Assembly (NCBI GenBank): GCA_003415625.1
Contig: PYIU01000002.1
Coordinates: 5,704,001 to 5,768,000, forward strand
DNA from: Aquanectria penicillioides
Taxonomy: Eukaryota; Ascomycota; Sordariomycetes; Hypocreales; Nectriaceae
Direction: 5' to 3'
Length of the DNA: 64,000 nucleotides
Below, one piece after another: positions 1 through 11,615 of this stretch (its first letter is position 1; the number at the start of each line of letters is the position of its first letter). Both the position numbers and the translations under genes were made by a program. The notes below the pieces were generated by a model. That model was given only the letters and a program-made list of their open reading frames with translations, made no database searches and was not told where the DNA came from.

Positions 1-3000
1 ACCAGCTGTGGAAGTGGATTCTCAGCTTGGTGAGTTAGCCAAGTTAGGCCATGTATATGCAGGTTCCAAATACCAGCTTTGCCAAACAAAATGCTACTCG
101 GTGAGCCTGGGCGATTTATTGCCCATTGTTTGGCTGTCGATATGTCCAGATTCCCGACCAGCCCTGGTATCGGAGCCGCATGGGAGTACGGAGAAGTGGA
201 CACGGCGTTGCGGCTGTGCCAGACAAGATGCAGCAGAGCCCTCCAGGCAGACGACCCTACCGTGCCCTGCTTTCTAATGCCTAACGTGTGTGTGGACCCA
301 CACATGTGCCCTGGGACCCTTGGCCTTCGGTATGAGAATTCGAGGTGGCATCTAGACCACCGTAGGTCGAAAGAGTGGTACCATCTTGTCCTTTGTGTTG
401 CGGCTTCACCGCAGCATCCAGACTGATCCAGACCAACCTCCTCCGCCGAGCCCACGACGACTGGCCACGCACCCTCGTTGGAACCACCTTCCAAAAGGGT
501 TTGAAACGGGCCCTTGCTGACTACCTACTTACTTACCGTACCTTACGTGTCTCTTGCCTTGGGTACCTACCTAGGCAGGCGCTGAATAGCGTTTTGCACT
601 AGAAAGTCATCTGGAATCTGCACGTCTATGTCCACTATTGTTGTTCTTTTCTCGAGACCGTTTCTTAGATACGTAGGAAATATGCCATTGCAGCATGGAC
701 GGTAGATCAACGGTGGACAATACCCACGCATCACTGGCCCACTAAAGGACCGTCAACTTTCTTTGACTAGGTACCGGTACCTATTGTTGCAACTATCTAG
801 GTGTCGATGTACAATACAAACCCTGAATTATTGTGCAAGCGCTACCTGCTTGCGGGGGCTCCTGTAAAGTACCATCAACTCTCAACATTCACGTCGAAAT
901 AGATTCATAAATGCATCTATGTGAATATAATAATGTAGGGTTTCCCTTTGAGCACCTTTTTTTTTTCTTTTTTAATATTTTTTGTAGGTGTTCTTTTGGT
1001 ATTATTGTGGTCACTTGAACTTGGGTGGGATCCCAAATCGTGAGGTAGCGCTAGCACAATAATTCAGGGATTGCATTCTAAGTAAGTAATTGAGGATGCG
1101 CTCCGTACTCCCTGGCCCCGGCTGGGCTGGTCCACTCCCGGGAGGTATCTGTTGAGTAAGGGTTTTCATGACTTGTCAATTTACCATCGAGAGAAAAGTC
1201 TCCTAGCTTGAACCCTGCAGGCTTGGCGGGGTGCCACTTGGTCAGTTTGTCTTCAGCTCGTGGATGCTATCCTTGACCAAATCGACTGGACGAGGCGTGG
1301 TGAACCACTCGAACAATCCAGTCCAAGTTGGCATTGGTTCCCGAATTGCAGGCGTCGTTCCTTGTCATCTTTAGTTGCTTCACATACCCGCCGGAGAGCT
1401 GTACCTTGCCAAAAAGAGTAAACGAGGTGCTTAAGGGCATGGTTTCATAACCTAGGTGGATTCAAAGCGTCGCTGGCGACTCTCCCTGCTTCTGGAGTCC
1501 CGTTTGTATCCACGCCTGGATTTGGTCAAGCCAAACAATGAATCCAAACCCTCCTGCGTGTCATTCTGCGGGTGACAGGGACTAAGGTAACACCGAGAGG
1601 GCTGCGGCAGGCCGAGTATGGCCCTGAGATCTGGGGAACAAAAAACCTGTCTGATTACTTGTCGCAGTTGGATGGTTGGGTGGGCCCATCCCACAATTCG
1701 TCACCTTGATGTAACACCCTGCTCTGGCCTTGTTACACATCAGAAAACACAATGCATTCAGGAATCTCACGTCCATCCACGCCCAAATCGTTGACTTAGT
1801 CACATTGCAATTGAGTTCTACGACAGATGGATAAAATACTTAATCACGATCAATAAAATAAAGTGGTCTCCGGTCGCAACACTTAGGTTATTTCTGGAGG
1901 GGCTGGGCATCATTTTCTGCTCCCATTTCTCCCATACCTGAAGGTCGACTGGTAAGCATATATATCACGGACGAAGATCTGTTGAGATTCACCAATTGTG
2001 CTCGGCTTGAAACGATTCGTTTGACAAGGTGCCCGGCTGGTGTTAGGTCAAGCTGTCGTCGTGTTGTAGAAGCTGTCAAAAATTCGAAGTGACAACCACC
2101 TGCGCCCCGTCAGGCCCTGCTTAGTTATCTGATCGGCAGGCTGGGTAACAGGGGATAACGGGTTGACAGATAAAATTACAGATACATCTGCCATACCCGG
2201 CACAGATCGATGGGCAACTACGTAATCGGCCGCGGCCCGTGAGCAACGGGAGAACAATGGTTGGTAAGCCTCGCTTCCTGACCCAGTGTCCAGGTACCTG
2301 GCATTCACTCAAATCATCGTGATGCTTAATTTATATGGTACGTAGTTTCAGTATTGTTACTCGTTCATGATAGCTGATCTTCGAAGTTGTTTTTGCCAAA
2401 GGGGCTTTGCCGAGACAGACCCTGTCGGCTTTGAGGAAGCCCTCCTCCGCCCAGGGATGTATAGTGCAGTTAGATTCTGTCTACCGAGCAAACCCGGTAC
2501 GGTATTCTCAGTAGTGTGCTCCACACATATCGATCTATTCAAAAGTTCTGTGTGCGGCGATCGTGCTGAGGGTCTTTGAAAATAGATTGGGCTCAGATGT
2601 CTTGGTGCAGGTGGCAGACAGAGAGACAGAGACGCGGCAGCCATGTTTTGGAGGACGCCAAAGGCTGCGTACCACCATGTCATCTGTAAAGTGCAACGGG
2701 ACGCTGATGTGGCCTGGAAGTTGTGGATGGGCACAACAGAGCTGTCAAAGCACATCACGAAAGCAACAAGGCGCTGTTCTGAACTTGGACGAGGTCAGAG
2801 GTGTGGAACACCGCCTCCGAGACAGTCCAGGGGCTGCCACAAGGGGCTACGCCAAGAATCAACGAATGACAATGAGCAATGCTAGGATCCCTGGGGCAGA
2901 AGCCGAACGGCCTTGCGTCTTTTTGCCACGAGAGATTAAATGGCTTGCTCGGATTTCTCGAAGAGCCGAGGACCACGTTTTGAGCGGTAACCCACTGGCG

Positions 3001-4124
3001 GGCTGGTCGAGGTAGGTGTCTGCTCAGGTGGTGAGCGGTAGTCCGGCGGATCGTCCTCCGGGGTTACCGGGGGGGAGGGAGGGAGGGAGACCCGCTGGGG
3101 TACAATGCGTGGTGGCTTGGGTCTGGGCGGCGTGGGTGGGTTTGTGTGGGCGTGGGTGATCTGGGCGTGCTGTGCCGATGTCCTGGGTCGTTTGCGACAA
3201 CTGCTTCGGCGCACGGGATGTACCTGAACACCACTCACTTTTCAGGTACCTACGTACCTTGCTTGTGTGCGCCCCTGCTGGCGGTGACCAGCATAGCGGT
3301 CGGCTCCCACCATCATGCCAACAAATGCCCGCTCTGCACAGCGTCTAGGACGAGGACAGATCCTTTCTGTATCGGTCGTTGCGGCACCATTTCGTCCTGA
3401 ACCCCAACGCTATGGCCTGGGGGAGGATCTGGAGCGGCCAGGAAACCCCCAACAATCCTATCTCCCATGCCGTACTCCTACACAAGACAAAGGCCAAAGT
3501 GACTTGCCACGTTGGAGGTGACTATAAGTAATCTCTGTTTATTTGACTTGCCAGCGCGTGCGGTGGGTAACTTGTCAGTGGGCAATTCGACTTACGTGAT
3601 AGTTAGGGCAGTGACCAATGTCTCTGGAGGGCCTGGTTTCAACACTCGCCTAGCGGGAAGTGGTTCACTCCGGGACTGCTAGCAGCATTTATCATCGACG
3701 GGAATCGGATGCGAGAGGAATGACACTTAGGCGAGCTGCTAGAGGTTGGAGAGGTAAGGCTGGATCCCTTAGAATTTCGCATTGGTGATCAAGTATATCG
3801 CTCTCAATCTCCTAATGCACCATGTGACCATCCGACCGTCAGATAGGCAAAATGCGATGATATCTTCTCCTACGCCTCTCAGATGCTTGATTAGTGTAGG
3901 GGACGACGTCGCCTCTCTTTAGAACATTACTTTTTGTATGTGGAGAAGACACGAATACATACATATGTATAGGACTGCGGGATCAATTACCCGACGATTC
4001 TTTACTTCCCGGTACCGAGGTAGCTGTTCTGAAGGACGCTTTGGGGACCGTGAGACTATTCTAGAGAGTCGACATAGTTGTAGGGATTGTACTCCGTACA
4101 CTGCGACTGGAGTAAATTTACGAC

Positions 4125-4203
4125 TTACCTACTGCCTGGCCTGCCTGTCTAGGACTTATCTAGGTACCTAGGTTGGTAGGTCGGTAGATATGTAGGTAGT
4201 TAC
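4125..4203. repeat. CCTA/TAGG palindromic cluster
   Basis: Interspersed CCTA and TAGG tetramers with the palindrome CTAGGTACCTAGG near the middle. The same motif family recurs between genes throughout the window (18936-18996, 23141-23198, 28834-28870, 59727-59755, 60009-60048). Confidence 0.75.
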
Positions 4204-4704
4204 CCACGATTAGACGCGGGGTTGAACTTGTCCACCGGTCCCTGTGAGATTCTCCGAAGACCCTGAAGTGAGCCACTGAGGCGCTAATGTCGTTGCCAGA
4301 GTGGAGGCAGGTAAGTAGCCACCTCGTGTGTGTGCCCTGGTTGATTGGAGGTTGAATGCCTCACACCAGCCTCATTCTCATCTTGTTCAACAACGGCTGT
4401 CGTTGAAATCGGGATTGCCAGAGCCACCTGCCGAATCCAACCCATCCCACCTTGGTGAGTGACCTCTTTCTTTGTTGTGGGGTGGCAGCTCTACAAGCAC
4501 GGACATTACCCATTGCCAACTACGGCTCGAGGTGGGCACCAGACCTGAGAGAGAACCTGGCGAGATATCGGAGGCAAAGAAGTGTGCGGTAGGAAGGGAC
4601 GACAAGGACAACAACCAAACCAGACTCGACTCCTCCAACTCCAGTTCACTCCGTGTTGTTAGCCGTCGCCTTGCCCTCGCCTTCGGATTCAAATTCAGGT
4701 TCAT

Positions 4705-4783
4705 GCTCACGCCCACGCTCACGCCCACGCCCACGCCCACGCCCGCGCTCACGCTCACGCTCACGCTCACGCTCACACCCACG
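4705..4783 (+). repeat. Hexanucleotide microsatellite (GCYCAC)n
   Basis: Imperfect tandem array of GCTCAC and GCCCAC units, about 13 copies. It produces spurious Arg/Ser/Pro-rich and Thr/Pro/Leu-rich open frames in several registers, which I do not regard as genes. Confidence 0.85.
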
Positions 4784-5496
4784 CAGATTCACGCTTCGGC
4801 TCAGCCGCGTGACCCTCCCGCCCGGACCTTGGCTTGGCCTTAAACACGCTGGCTGGCGACCTAGTTTGCTTTCTTCCAGGTTACTTCCGGCCTGCCTTGC
4901 CAGATCGCCCTTGCCAGCATACCAGGACCTCAGGCTACCCATTTCTCCAGCGATCTTCCTGTCTCTGGCTCCAGTGCCCCAGGTACCGCCTGTGAATTCG
5001 ACCCCCCCCCTGTGGCCTGCTGAGAGTCTCCAGGGACCCTCCCCCCCTCCCTCCTCTTCTCACTCCCTCGTTTCTCGTTATTCGTTCCTTGCCCTCTGGC
5101 CACGGTGCAGGGTGGTGGATTACGAGGTGTGGACTCTAGAGCGTGTGTTAGACTGAATCTCCGGGAATTGTGGACTTGGGACTAGGGATCGGTTGGCGTT
5201 GGACTGCATCACCTTCGCCTTGGCTCCCGAGACCAGACCGGACCAGCCTGAACGGCACCAGCCTAGTCCGTAGATCAGCCCAGGTTCAGAGACGAGCGAC
5301 GGACAACTGACACAGGCGCACAGAGGCACACACACACCCACACCCTGGGACACGGCCACTACTAAGATGCTCTCCCTCCCCAACCTAAGACCGACAACTC
5401 GAGAGCCTCCTGTGTGTATCGCTTATTAGGACCCAAAAAACCCCCCCTTTCAAGGCCCTTGTTTCCTTGTCCTTGTCCCACCCGATCCCGAACTTG

Positions 5497-5524
5497 TTCC
5501 CGTTCCCGCTCCCGCTCCCGCCCC
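5497..5524 (+). repeat. Pyrimidine-rich TTCCCG/CTCCCG repeat in the 5' leader
   Basis: Short tandem hexamers of TTCCCG then CTCCCG about 80-100 bp before the ATG at 5601. C/T-rich tracts upstream of the start codon are common in filamentous-fungal promoters and leaders, so this probably lies close to the transcription start of the MMS1_N gene. Confidence 0.6.
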
Positions 5525-5600
5525 AGCTTCCCGGCTTCCAGCACTGAAGCATCCCACGTTGTTGGAACCCCTCCGCCTTTGATGTCATGAGGCTGTCGGG

Positions 5601-8600
5601 ATGGCTTTTCAGAGCAGCGTTCTCAGAAATGGCGAGTGGGTGACGCGGACGGTCAACTTTCAAGACGCTTTGAATGCTTCGACTGCTCCTAAACCCGCTG
5701 CCGAGCCCCGTCCCGAGGTTCCAACCTGCGGTTTACTCTCAAGGACCGTCATCGAGAGCTCTGTTATCCACTGGGCACTTCCCGTGCGACTCCGGTCTCA
5801 ATATTCCAACGATGTTGCCTTTATCGGCGTGAGTATTCGACTCTGCTTTCTGGAGCCGCCATGCCCCTAGCTTTTTTTTTGGTTGACGAATCCCCACCCC
5901 TCTCCTATGACACCAAACACACATGATATGTGTAGGCCCAACTGCTTGTACAAACCTTCGACGCGTCTTTAAGTAGATGGCCGGAGACAACCTCTCTCTT
6001 GGAATTAGAGCTTCAAAAGCTCAAACCATCAACTTCCTCCTTCCTCCCTCTTCTTCTTGCCTTCCTTAACCGCCATACCTCTCGAAAACTTGCTAACAGG
6101 GCCAGGACCGCTTCGTCCAAATCAGTGAGCTCCGCGAGGACGGTCAGCTTCACGAGGTTGTCAGAAAAACCGACTTCGACCATAGAATTCGAAATGCCAT
6201 TGTCCTTGGACCGCCCCCCAGGACAGATCCGACACCGAACCGCCAAGCCTGTTGAAGAGCGAGGATCCTGATATCCTGATGCGGGATGCGGCTAAAGCCC
6301 CCATGACCGACACGGCACAGTTGCTACCACCCCAAATGCTTGTATTGATGCTTGAAACGGGCGATGCCATTTTCCTCTTCGTCGGAGAGTGTACAGATGG
6401 ATCCCTGAAGTTCGTCACCAGCAAGTATGAGAGCCCCAAAACCCTGAAGTTTCTGGGCTTCCACCTATCCGTTGATCCGACATCGCGCTATATGTCTGCC
6501 GCATCTGGTGAAGGGGCCTTCATCGTATACGAGCTCGAATCATTAGAGACACTGAGTGCTGAGTACGCGCAGCAGGGATCATTCAAGCCTGTCAGATCCA
6601 TCCGTTCTCGCCTCGTTCATGGTGTCATTCACAAGATGGAATTCTTACATCCGAGACCCGAGGATGATTATCACATTATTCTGCTTCTCATCATAGCCCG
6701 GAGGGAGGCGAATCGCCAGCATATTATCTCCCGGATGGTCTATTATGAATGGGAACTTGGTGAGAACTTGAAAAATGTTTTCGCAGAAGAGAAGACTGGT
6801 ACCCGACTCCCAGAGGCCTATCAGATGCCACTACTATTGGTACCTCTACGATTCAACACGGCATTCTTCGCCGTGTCAGAACACTCCATTGGAATTGTCA
6901 AATGTGCACTGGAAGGCCCCCCCCGCTTCGACTTGCTGCATACAGATGTGCCGGGCCCGACAAGACTGCATCATGGGAACCACGAACCACTTTGGACCGC
7001 GTGGGCGAGGCCATTCCGGCTGAAGAAATACTTTGAAAAAACAGACATAATATATCTGGCACGCGAAGATGGAGTTATTATCCACGTCGAGATCGATGCT
7101 TCGGACCTGATGCCTTCAGTAACAAGCCTTGGCACTATCAACACCAACATCTCCACTGCCTTCACGACAGCATACGACCGATTTGCGGATGTCCTAATCA
7201 TCGGGGGGGATTCGGGTCCAGGAGGCATTTGGAAGGTAGGGTAACACCAAGACGATTTCAGGCACTGTATCTGACGATTTTGCACAGCTCCCCGCCCGGA
7301 GCGATTTGGGACAAGTGAGTATAATCCCTAATTGGTCCCCAGTCGTCGATATGGCCACAACATACGATAAATCTTCTTGGGCTACCGAAAGTCTGGCGGC
7401 GGACACGCTCTCGAGACGAAAGTCACCTTTAGAATCTTTTCAAAAACCCGACCGCATCTTCTGCACTTCCGGTCGTGGGCCTAAGTCGAGTCTGACCGAG
7501 TTGCGCTATGGAATTCAGGCTAGAATTGGGCTGGAATTCGACTACGAACAACCAGTCCGACAATCATGGATGTTTCAAGTGGAAAGTTGTAGTGAAGGTG
7601 GATACTACGCCGTTTTGTCCCTACCACATTCTTCCGAGGTTCTTCACATCTCTGACGACCTTACTGGTGCCAGTGCCTTGACTCCTGATAACTCACCATT
7701 TGACTTGTCATCTCGGACACTTTGTGCTGTTCAAAACGGACAAGGAACTATCGTGCAAATAACTGAGACGTCTACGACCCTAGTTGCGTCCTCGCAGAGG
7801 TACCTAACACCTGGACCCTATGGATCCCCAAACTCGCGGATTTCTAACAGGAATTTAAAGCTCACGGCACCACCACGAAAATGTCTTCAATTTAGGCGAA
7901 ATGACAGTAGCGAATGCATTCTGTGTGGGTGATCTTATTGTCATGACTTCCCACAGAGACCGAGTATCCCAACTACATGTCTTGCAGGTAGATCAGATGA
8001 ATGTCTCACTCCTGAAGTCTTGGGATGCGCAAGGCGAAGTTACCTGCCTCTCTACTTTTGTACTCTCTGAACAGGCCTTGATAGTGATAGGCTTAGTAGT
8101 GGATGGCTCTCCTCGAATATCGATATATTCCGTGAATGGTAGCCTCATAGTCGACCAGACCTTTGAACTACGCAATGGTAACTAGTGACCCGTCAGACGG
8201 ATTATCAATGATACTAAGGCTAACAATAAAGATGCAGGAGACGAAGCCATTGAAAGCCATGGAGAAATGGAGCCATTCACGAGCATCTCCGTCGTGAAAG
8301 GTGGCGAGGACGACATAGTCATCGTTTTCGGCACGAGAAGTGGCCATCTGGTCACTGGTAGAGTGGGCCAACAAGACTCTGGCTTGTCATATACTCTAGA
8401 ACGTCTCGGTATGGCCCCGTCAAATGTGTTCTCCGCCTCTGGCACTTTCGGTGGCGATGCTGCTGTCTTTGTTTGCTGTGACAACAGCTTGACAATAATG
8501 ACTGGGTTCTCAAAGCGACATAACAAATTCAAGACGAAGACCTCTATTTGGCCGACAGACTCGAAAAACTCGGCAATGGCCTCACCCCCGATCCACTCAG

Positions 8601-10048
8601 TGTTTTGTCTGAACGCAAGCCTGTCTGGATGTCGTAACCACATGTCCTTGATGATGCTTGCAGGATCCCGCGTCTTACTCGCAGACATTTGGCCTCACAT
8701 TGGCCCAGTGCCCCGGAGTATTCCGCTCGAGGGTACACCATCCAGAGTCATCTATTCCAAGACCTGGAAGTGCTTAATAGTAGCTCAACTGAAAAACAAC
8801 TGCCCCACTCTCTCTTTCGTCGATCCAGATTCTGGTGCGACTATCTCCAGTGCTTCTGACAAGGATAGACAACGTTCAGAGTTCATTTCAGGACTCGGTC
8901 ATCCCGGAGACAAGGTGTGGGAATTGTGTGAATGGTTGTACGTCAAGGATGGGAAAACATTTCCCTTCATTGTCGTCACGACGCATCTTGGCCTGCTCCT
9001 CATTATATCAGTAACATCCGAAGAAGTCGATACAGAAAATGGAAAGACTAGGCACCTACGATACTGGACTCGGTATAAGAAAAAAGGCTTTGAAGAACCA
9101 ATCTATTCAGCGGTTGGCAGCCCAGAAGGTCTTCTTTTCTGCGTTGGCAATGTCCTACATTGGGAAGTCCTTGATCTTTTAGAAAAGAAACTGAAACCCA
9201 TGAAACAATTTCAATTGGATTCGGCCGCGACATCCCTGCAAGTGATGAATGGGAAGGTCTGTGCTCTGACTACATCGCACTCCTTACAAATCATAGACTT
9301 GCATGTCGAGTCAGACTCAACCGATGCCTCACTTATCCACAGCGACCAGGTAACTCGATTTACCTGGCACTCGATTGAAATTGGAGACACGATACAGCAG
9401 TCAGGCAAGTGGCCTATAAACCTCGTTTCGTCAGCTCAAGGTGGCCTGGCAGGCCTGTGGGTCCCTTGGCGTCAGCGGAACAAGGAGCTCGAGATAATTT
9501 TCGAAGGGACGCTTCCGGCATCAGTGAGGAGATTCCGGCGAGGTCGCACGCGCCCGCTCTGGCTGGGCGTGAACCGCGAGCGGCGGTACAACAGCCTATT
9601 CAGTGCTGTAGATGGAGCGGAGGTTTTTGGAATCTCTCTTGATGGGTCTTTGCAGCACTTCTCGTTGGTTGGGCTAGAACTATGGCGATTTCTACGCCTA
9701 GTACAAAACCTAGCTCAGATGAGTACAGAGGTATGTCCTTTTCTCCACGGCGCCCGCTTGATTGAAGACAGCGATGTGGACACGGAAATGGATATGGAAT
9801 TGGAGCCTCAGTTGTCACGAGAAACGATGCACCTTAACGGCGATATCTTATGGCGATGTCTTGAACTTCAGGCTTTACAGACACTGACGATGATCGGAGA
9901 TGGTTTTGATTTGTTTTGCGAGTATCTTGATGATCTCGACGACGGAGCTTACACGGAGGGTTTTCGAGATAGTGCAGATGACGGACGAGGAAAGTATATC
10001 GAGCTGGGCTACGACATATTGGACTATTTGTTGGCACCAGTGTTGTAG
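5601..10048 (+). CDS. CPSF-A/DDB1-like beta-propeller protein with MMS1_N region
   Basis: Five exons fit: 5601-5828, 6106-7235, 7288-7799, 7861-8177 and 8238-10048, about 1,330 residues. All four introns are GT-AG and phase-compatible. The beta-propeller family includes CPSF160, Rse1, DDB1 and Mms1, which are scaffolds in mRNA 3'-end processing, splicing or Cul4/Rtt101 ubiquitin ligases. Fungal relatives carry the MMS1_N domain and are often annotated only as thermotolerance or CPSF-A-like proteins. Family-like features are FVQI after the first intron, the RIRNA segment, PPQMLVLMLETGDAIFLF and many short hydrophobic strands. The reading frame breaks at a run of six C (6214-6219): upstream the frame ends at a TGA (6250s), and adding one C restores a continuous protein. 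I infer a base missing from the sequence rather than a pseudogene, because the remaining 3.8 kb is open and spliced consistently. Exact function (Mms1-like or other) is uncertain. Confidence 0.8.
6214..6219 (+). other. Apparent frameshift in a C6 run
   Basis: The upstream frame (exon 2 from 6106) and the downstream frame (through 7235) differ by one base across CCGCCCCCCAGG. No GT-AG pair of plausible length reconciles them while keeping the conserved FVQI...RIRNA segment. One additional C restores the frame. Confidence 0.7.
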
Positions 10049-11254
10049 CCAATCCCTTTAGATGAACTCAGACAGAAATTCTTGACCATGAGATCTGATG
10101 GGATGGGGGTAGAGCATGGTTGACGAAGGACCTTGATGTTACAATGTTTGGAGTGGGTATATGCATATGACAATAGCATAGGCCTTGGGTGCATACAAGT
10201 GAGACGATGAGTAGGCAAAGATGAAATGAGAGATCGCGGTAAAGGAAGATGACGAAGAGCTTGAGGTTCAATCAAATATGCATATTTGCGCATCTTAGAG
10301 AGAGAGAGACGTAGCAATGGTCAAAAAGTGGATAGAGAGCCTGAAAGGAGACTAGAACATGCTGAACTAGATGGTTTGGTTGATGATTTATGGACATATA
10401 CTTACGTCAATATTGTCGTATACAATCTTTAAACCCCCCCCACACACACAGTCGAATTGTTTTGAAAATATTGGTTATGCATGTGTGCAACTCGAGGAGG
10501 CGTTGTTAGTCGATGTCAGTGGTAGGTAGTGCTGATTACATAATATGACAATCCACAAAAGAATCTGGGGTTTCTTGGGAGTTTTTTTTTCTGGGTGAGG
10601 GAGGGTTAGGTGATTGCTGCCTACAAGCCTCACAGCCATCCTTCACAGTTAGCTTCAAATTGAAGTTGGTATCACAACCACCCCTTACTTTCCACACTGG
10701 AGGTTTATCTTTGATAATTTCTGCTGTGCGGTCTCTTTTGTGGCTGTATTTAATTGTTTCGACCCTGAAGGCCTGCTCCAGTTTAACTGGCGGAGCCAGA
10801 GCATGTTGCGGAGGATTTCGTCACGAGTTCGACGACATTATTCTCCTACATTGGATTGTTCGAGACGTCTCTCACATTCGCCACCGAAGGTGTGGAAGCC
10901 CTGTTGAAGTAAATTGATTTATAGGAAACTGCAGCCAACGAAGGAGAGGTCTGGCACATACTGGCACCAGCCAGGCTGAAGCAGAACGCCCACCGATAAT
11001 AATAATCTCTTAGTGAGCGTGGTAGTGCGCTGCCCCGCCTTAAACCCCCGTCTCAGTCACCCAAGCCCACCTTTGTGCCACCAACGAATCCAGTGAGACG
11101 GACAGGACCATACCACGACCAAGAGTCGACTCAAAAAAAAAAGTACACCTTCCCAACCCCACCACTTTGCGATCCTGGACGTCGGACGCTCGAGGGCCTA
11201 ATTCCTTGACCCTTCTCAAGCCTACTGCTTTTTCGACTCGAGCACCAGCCCAAG
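10049..11254. other. Intergenic: 3' end of MMS1_N gene and promoter of eIF5B
   Basis: No gene seen. It contains a C/CA run near 10434-10450, a GA run near 10300, poly-T near 10583-10590 and an A-run near 11132-11141, just before the eIF5B leader. Confidence 0.6.
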
Positions 11255-11584
11255 ATGGCACCCAAGAAGAAGGGAAACAAGAAGGCACAGGACGATTGGG
11301 AAGCCGAGTTGGGCGAGAGTATTGCCCCGCAGGCCCCCCCGCCGATGATGATGCTCCTCCTGCCGCCGATGGCAACGACGAGGATGGCGACGCTGGCGGT
11401 GGTCTGATGGCCATGTTGCGAAAGAACAAGGAGAAGCGCAAGAAGAAGGGCATCGTCGATGATGAGCCCGCCCCGGCTGTTGAAGCAACCCCCGTCCAGG
11501 ACATCACCACTAAGGCCCCCGAGGAGGCTACGATGGACGATGAGTTTGCTCTGCCCGACAAGAAGGGCAAGGGCGGCAAGAACA

Positions 11585-11615
<31 letters not shown>

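Larger units (their letters stand above)
1..5600. other. Gene-poor left flank, no recognisable gene
   Basis: I find no ORF here with a recognisable domain, and no pair of ORFs that joins across plausible splice sites. Open frames are short or overlap low-complexity DNA. The stretch contains CCTA/TAGG clusters (562-579, 4125-4203), a palindromic GGTACC motif near 771-780, a G-rich tract at 3067-3090, a GCYCAC hexamer repeat (4705-4783) and C/T-rich DNA from about 4980 to 5580. The last 600 bases probably include the promoter and 5' leader of the gene starting at 5601. A lineage-specific gene or a long non-coding RNA cannot be excluded. Confidence 0.6.

Noticed and set aside
4653..5156. 167-codon Arg/Ser/Pro-rich plus-strand frame
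   Set aside because: The frame is produced mainly by the GCYCAC microsatellite and C/T-rich leader. No domain, and all frames nearby are similarly biased.
6106..6260. Explaining the MMS1_N frame break by an extra intron
   Set aside because: The GT-AG pairs I tried in this interval either leave the frame wrong or delete the conserved segment before the C run.
11334..11340. Programmed ribosomal frameshift in eIF5B
   Set aside because: No family precedent known to me, and the same kind of break in an unrelated gene at another C run makes an assembly error simpler.
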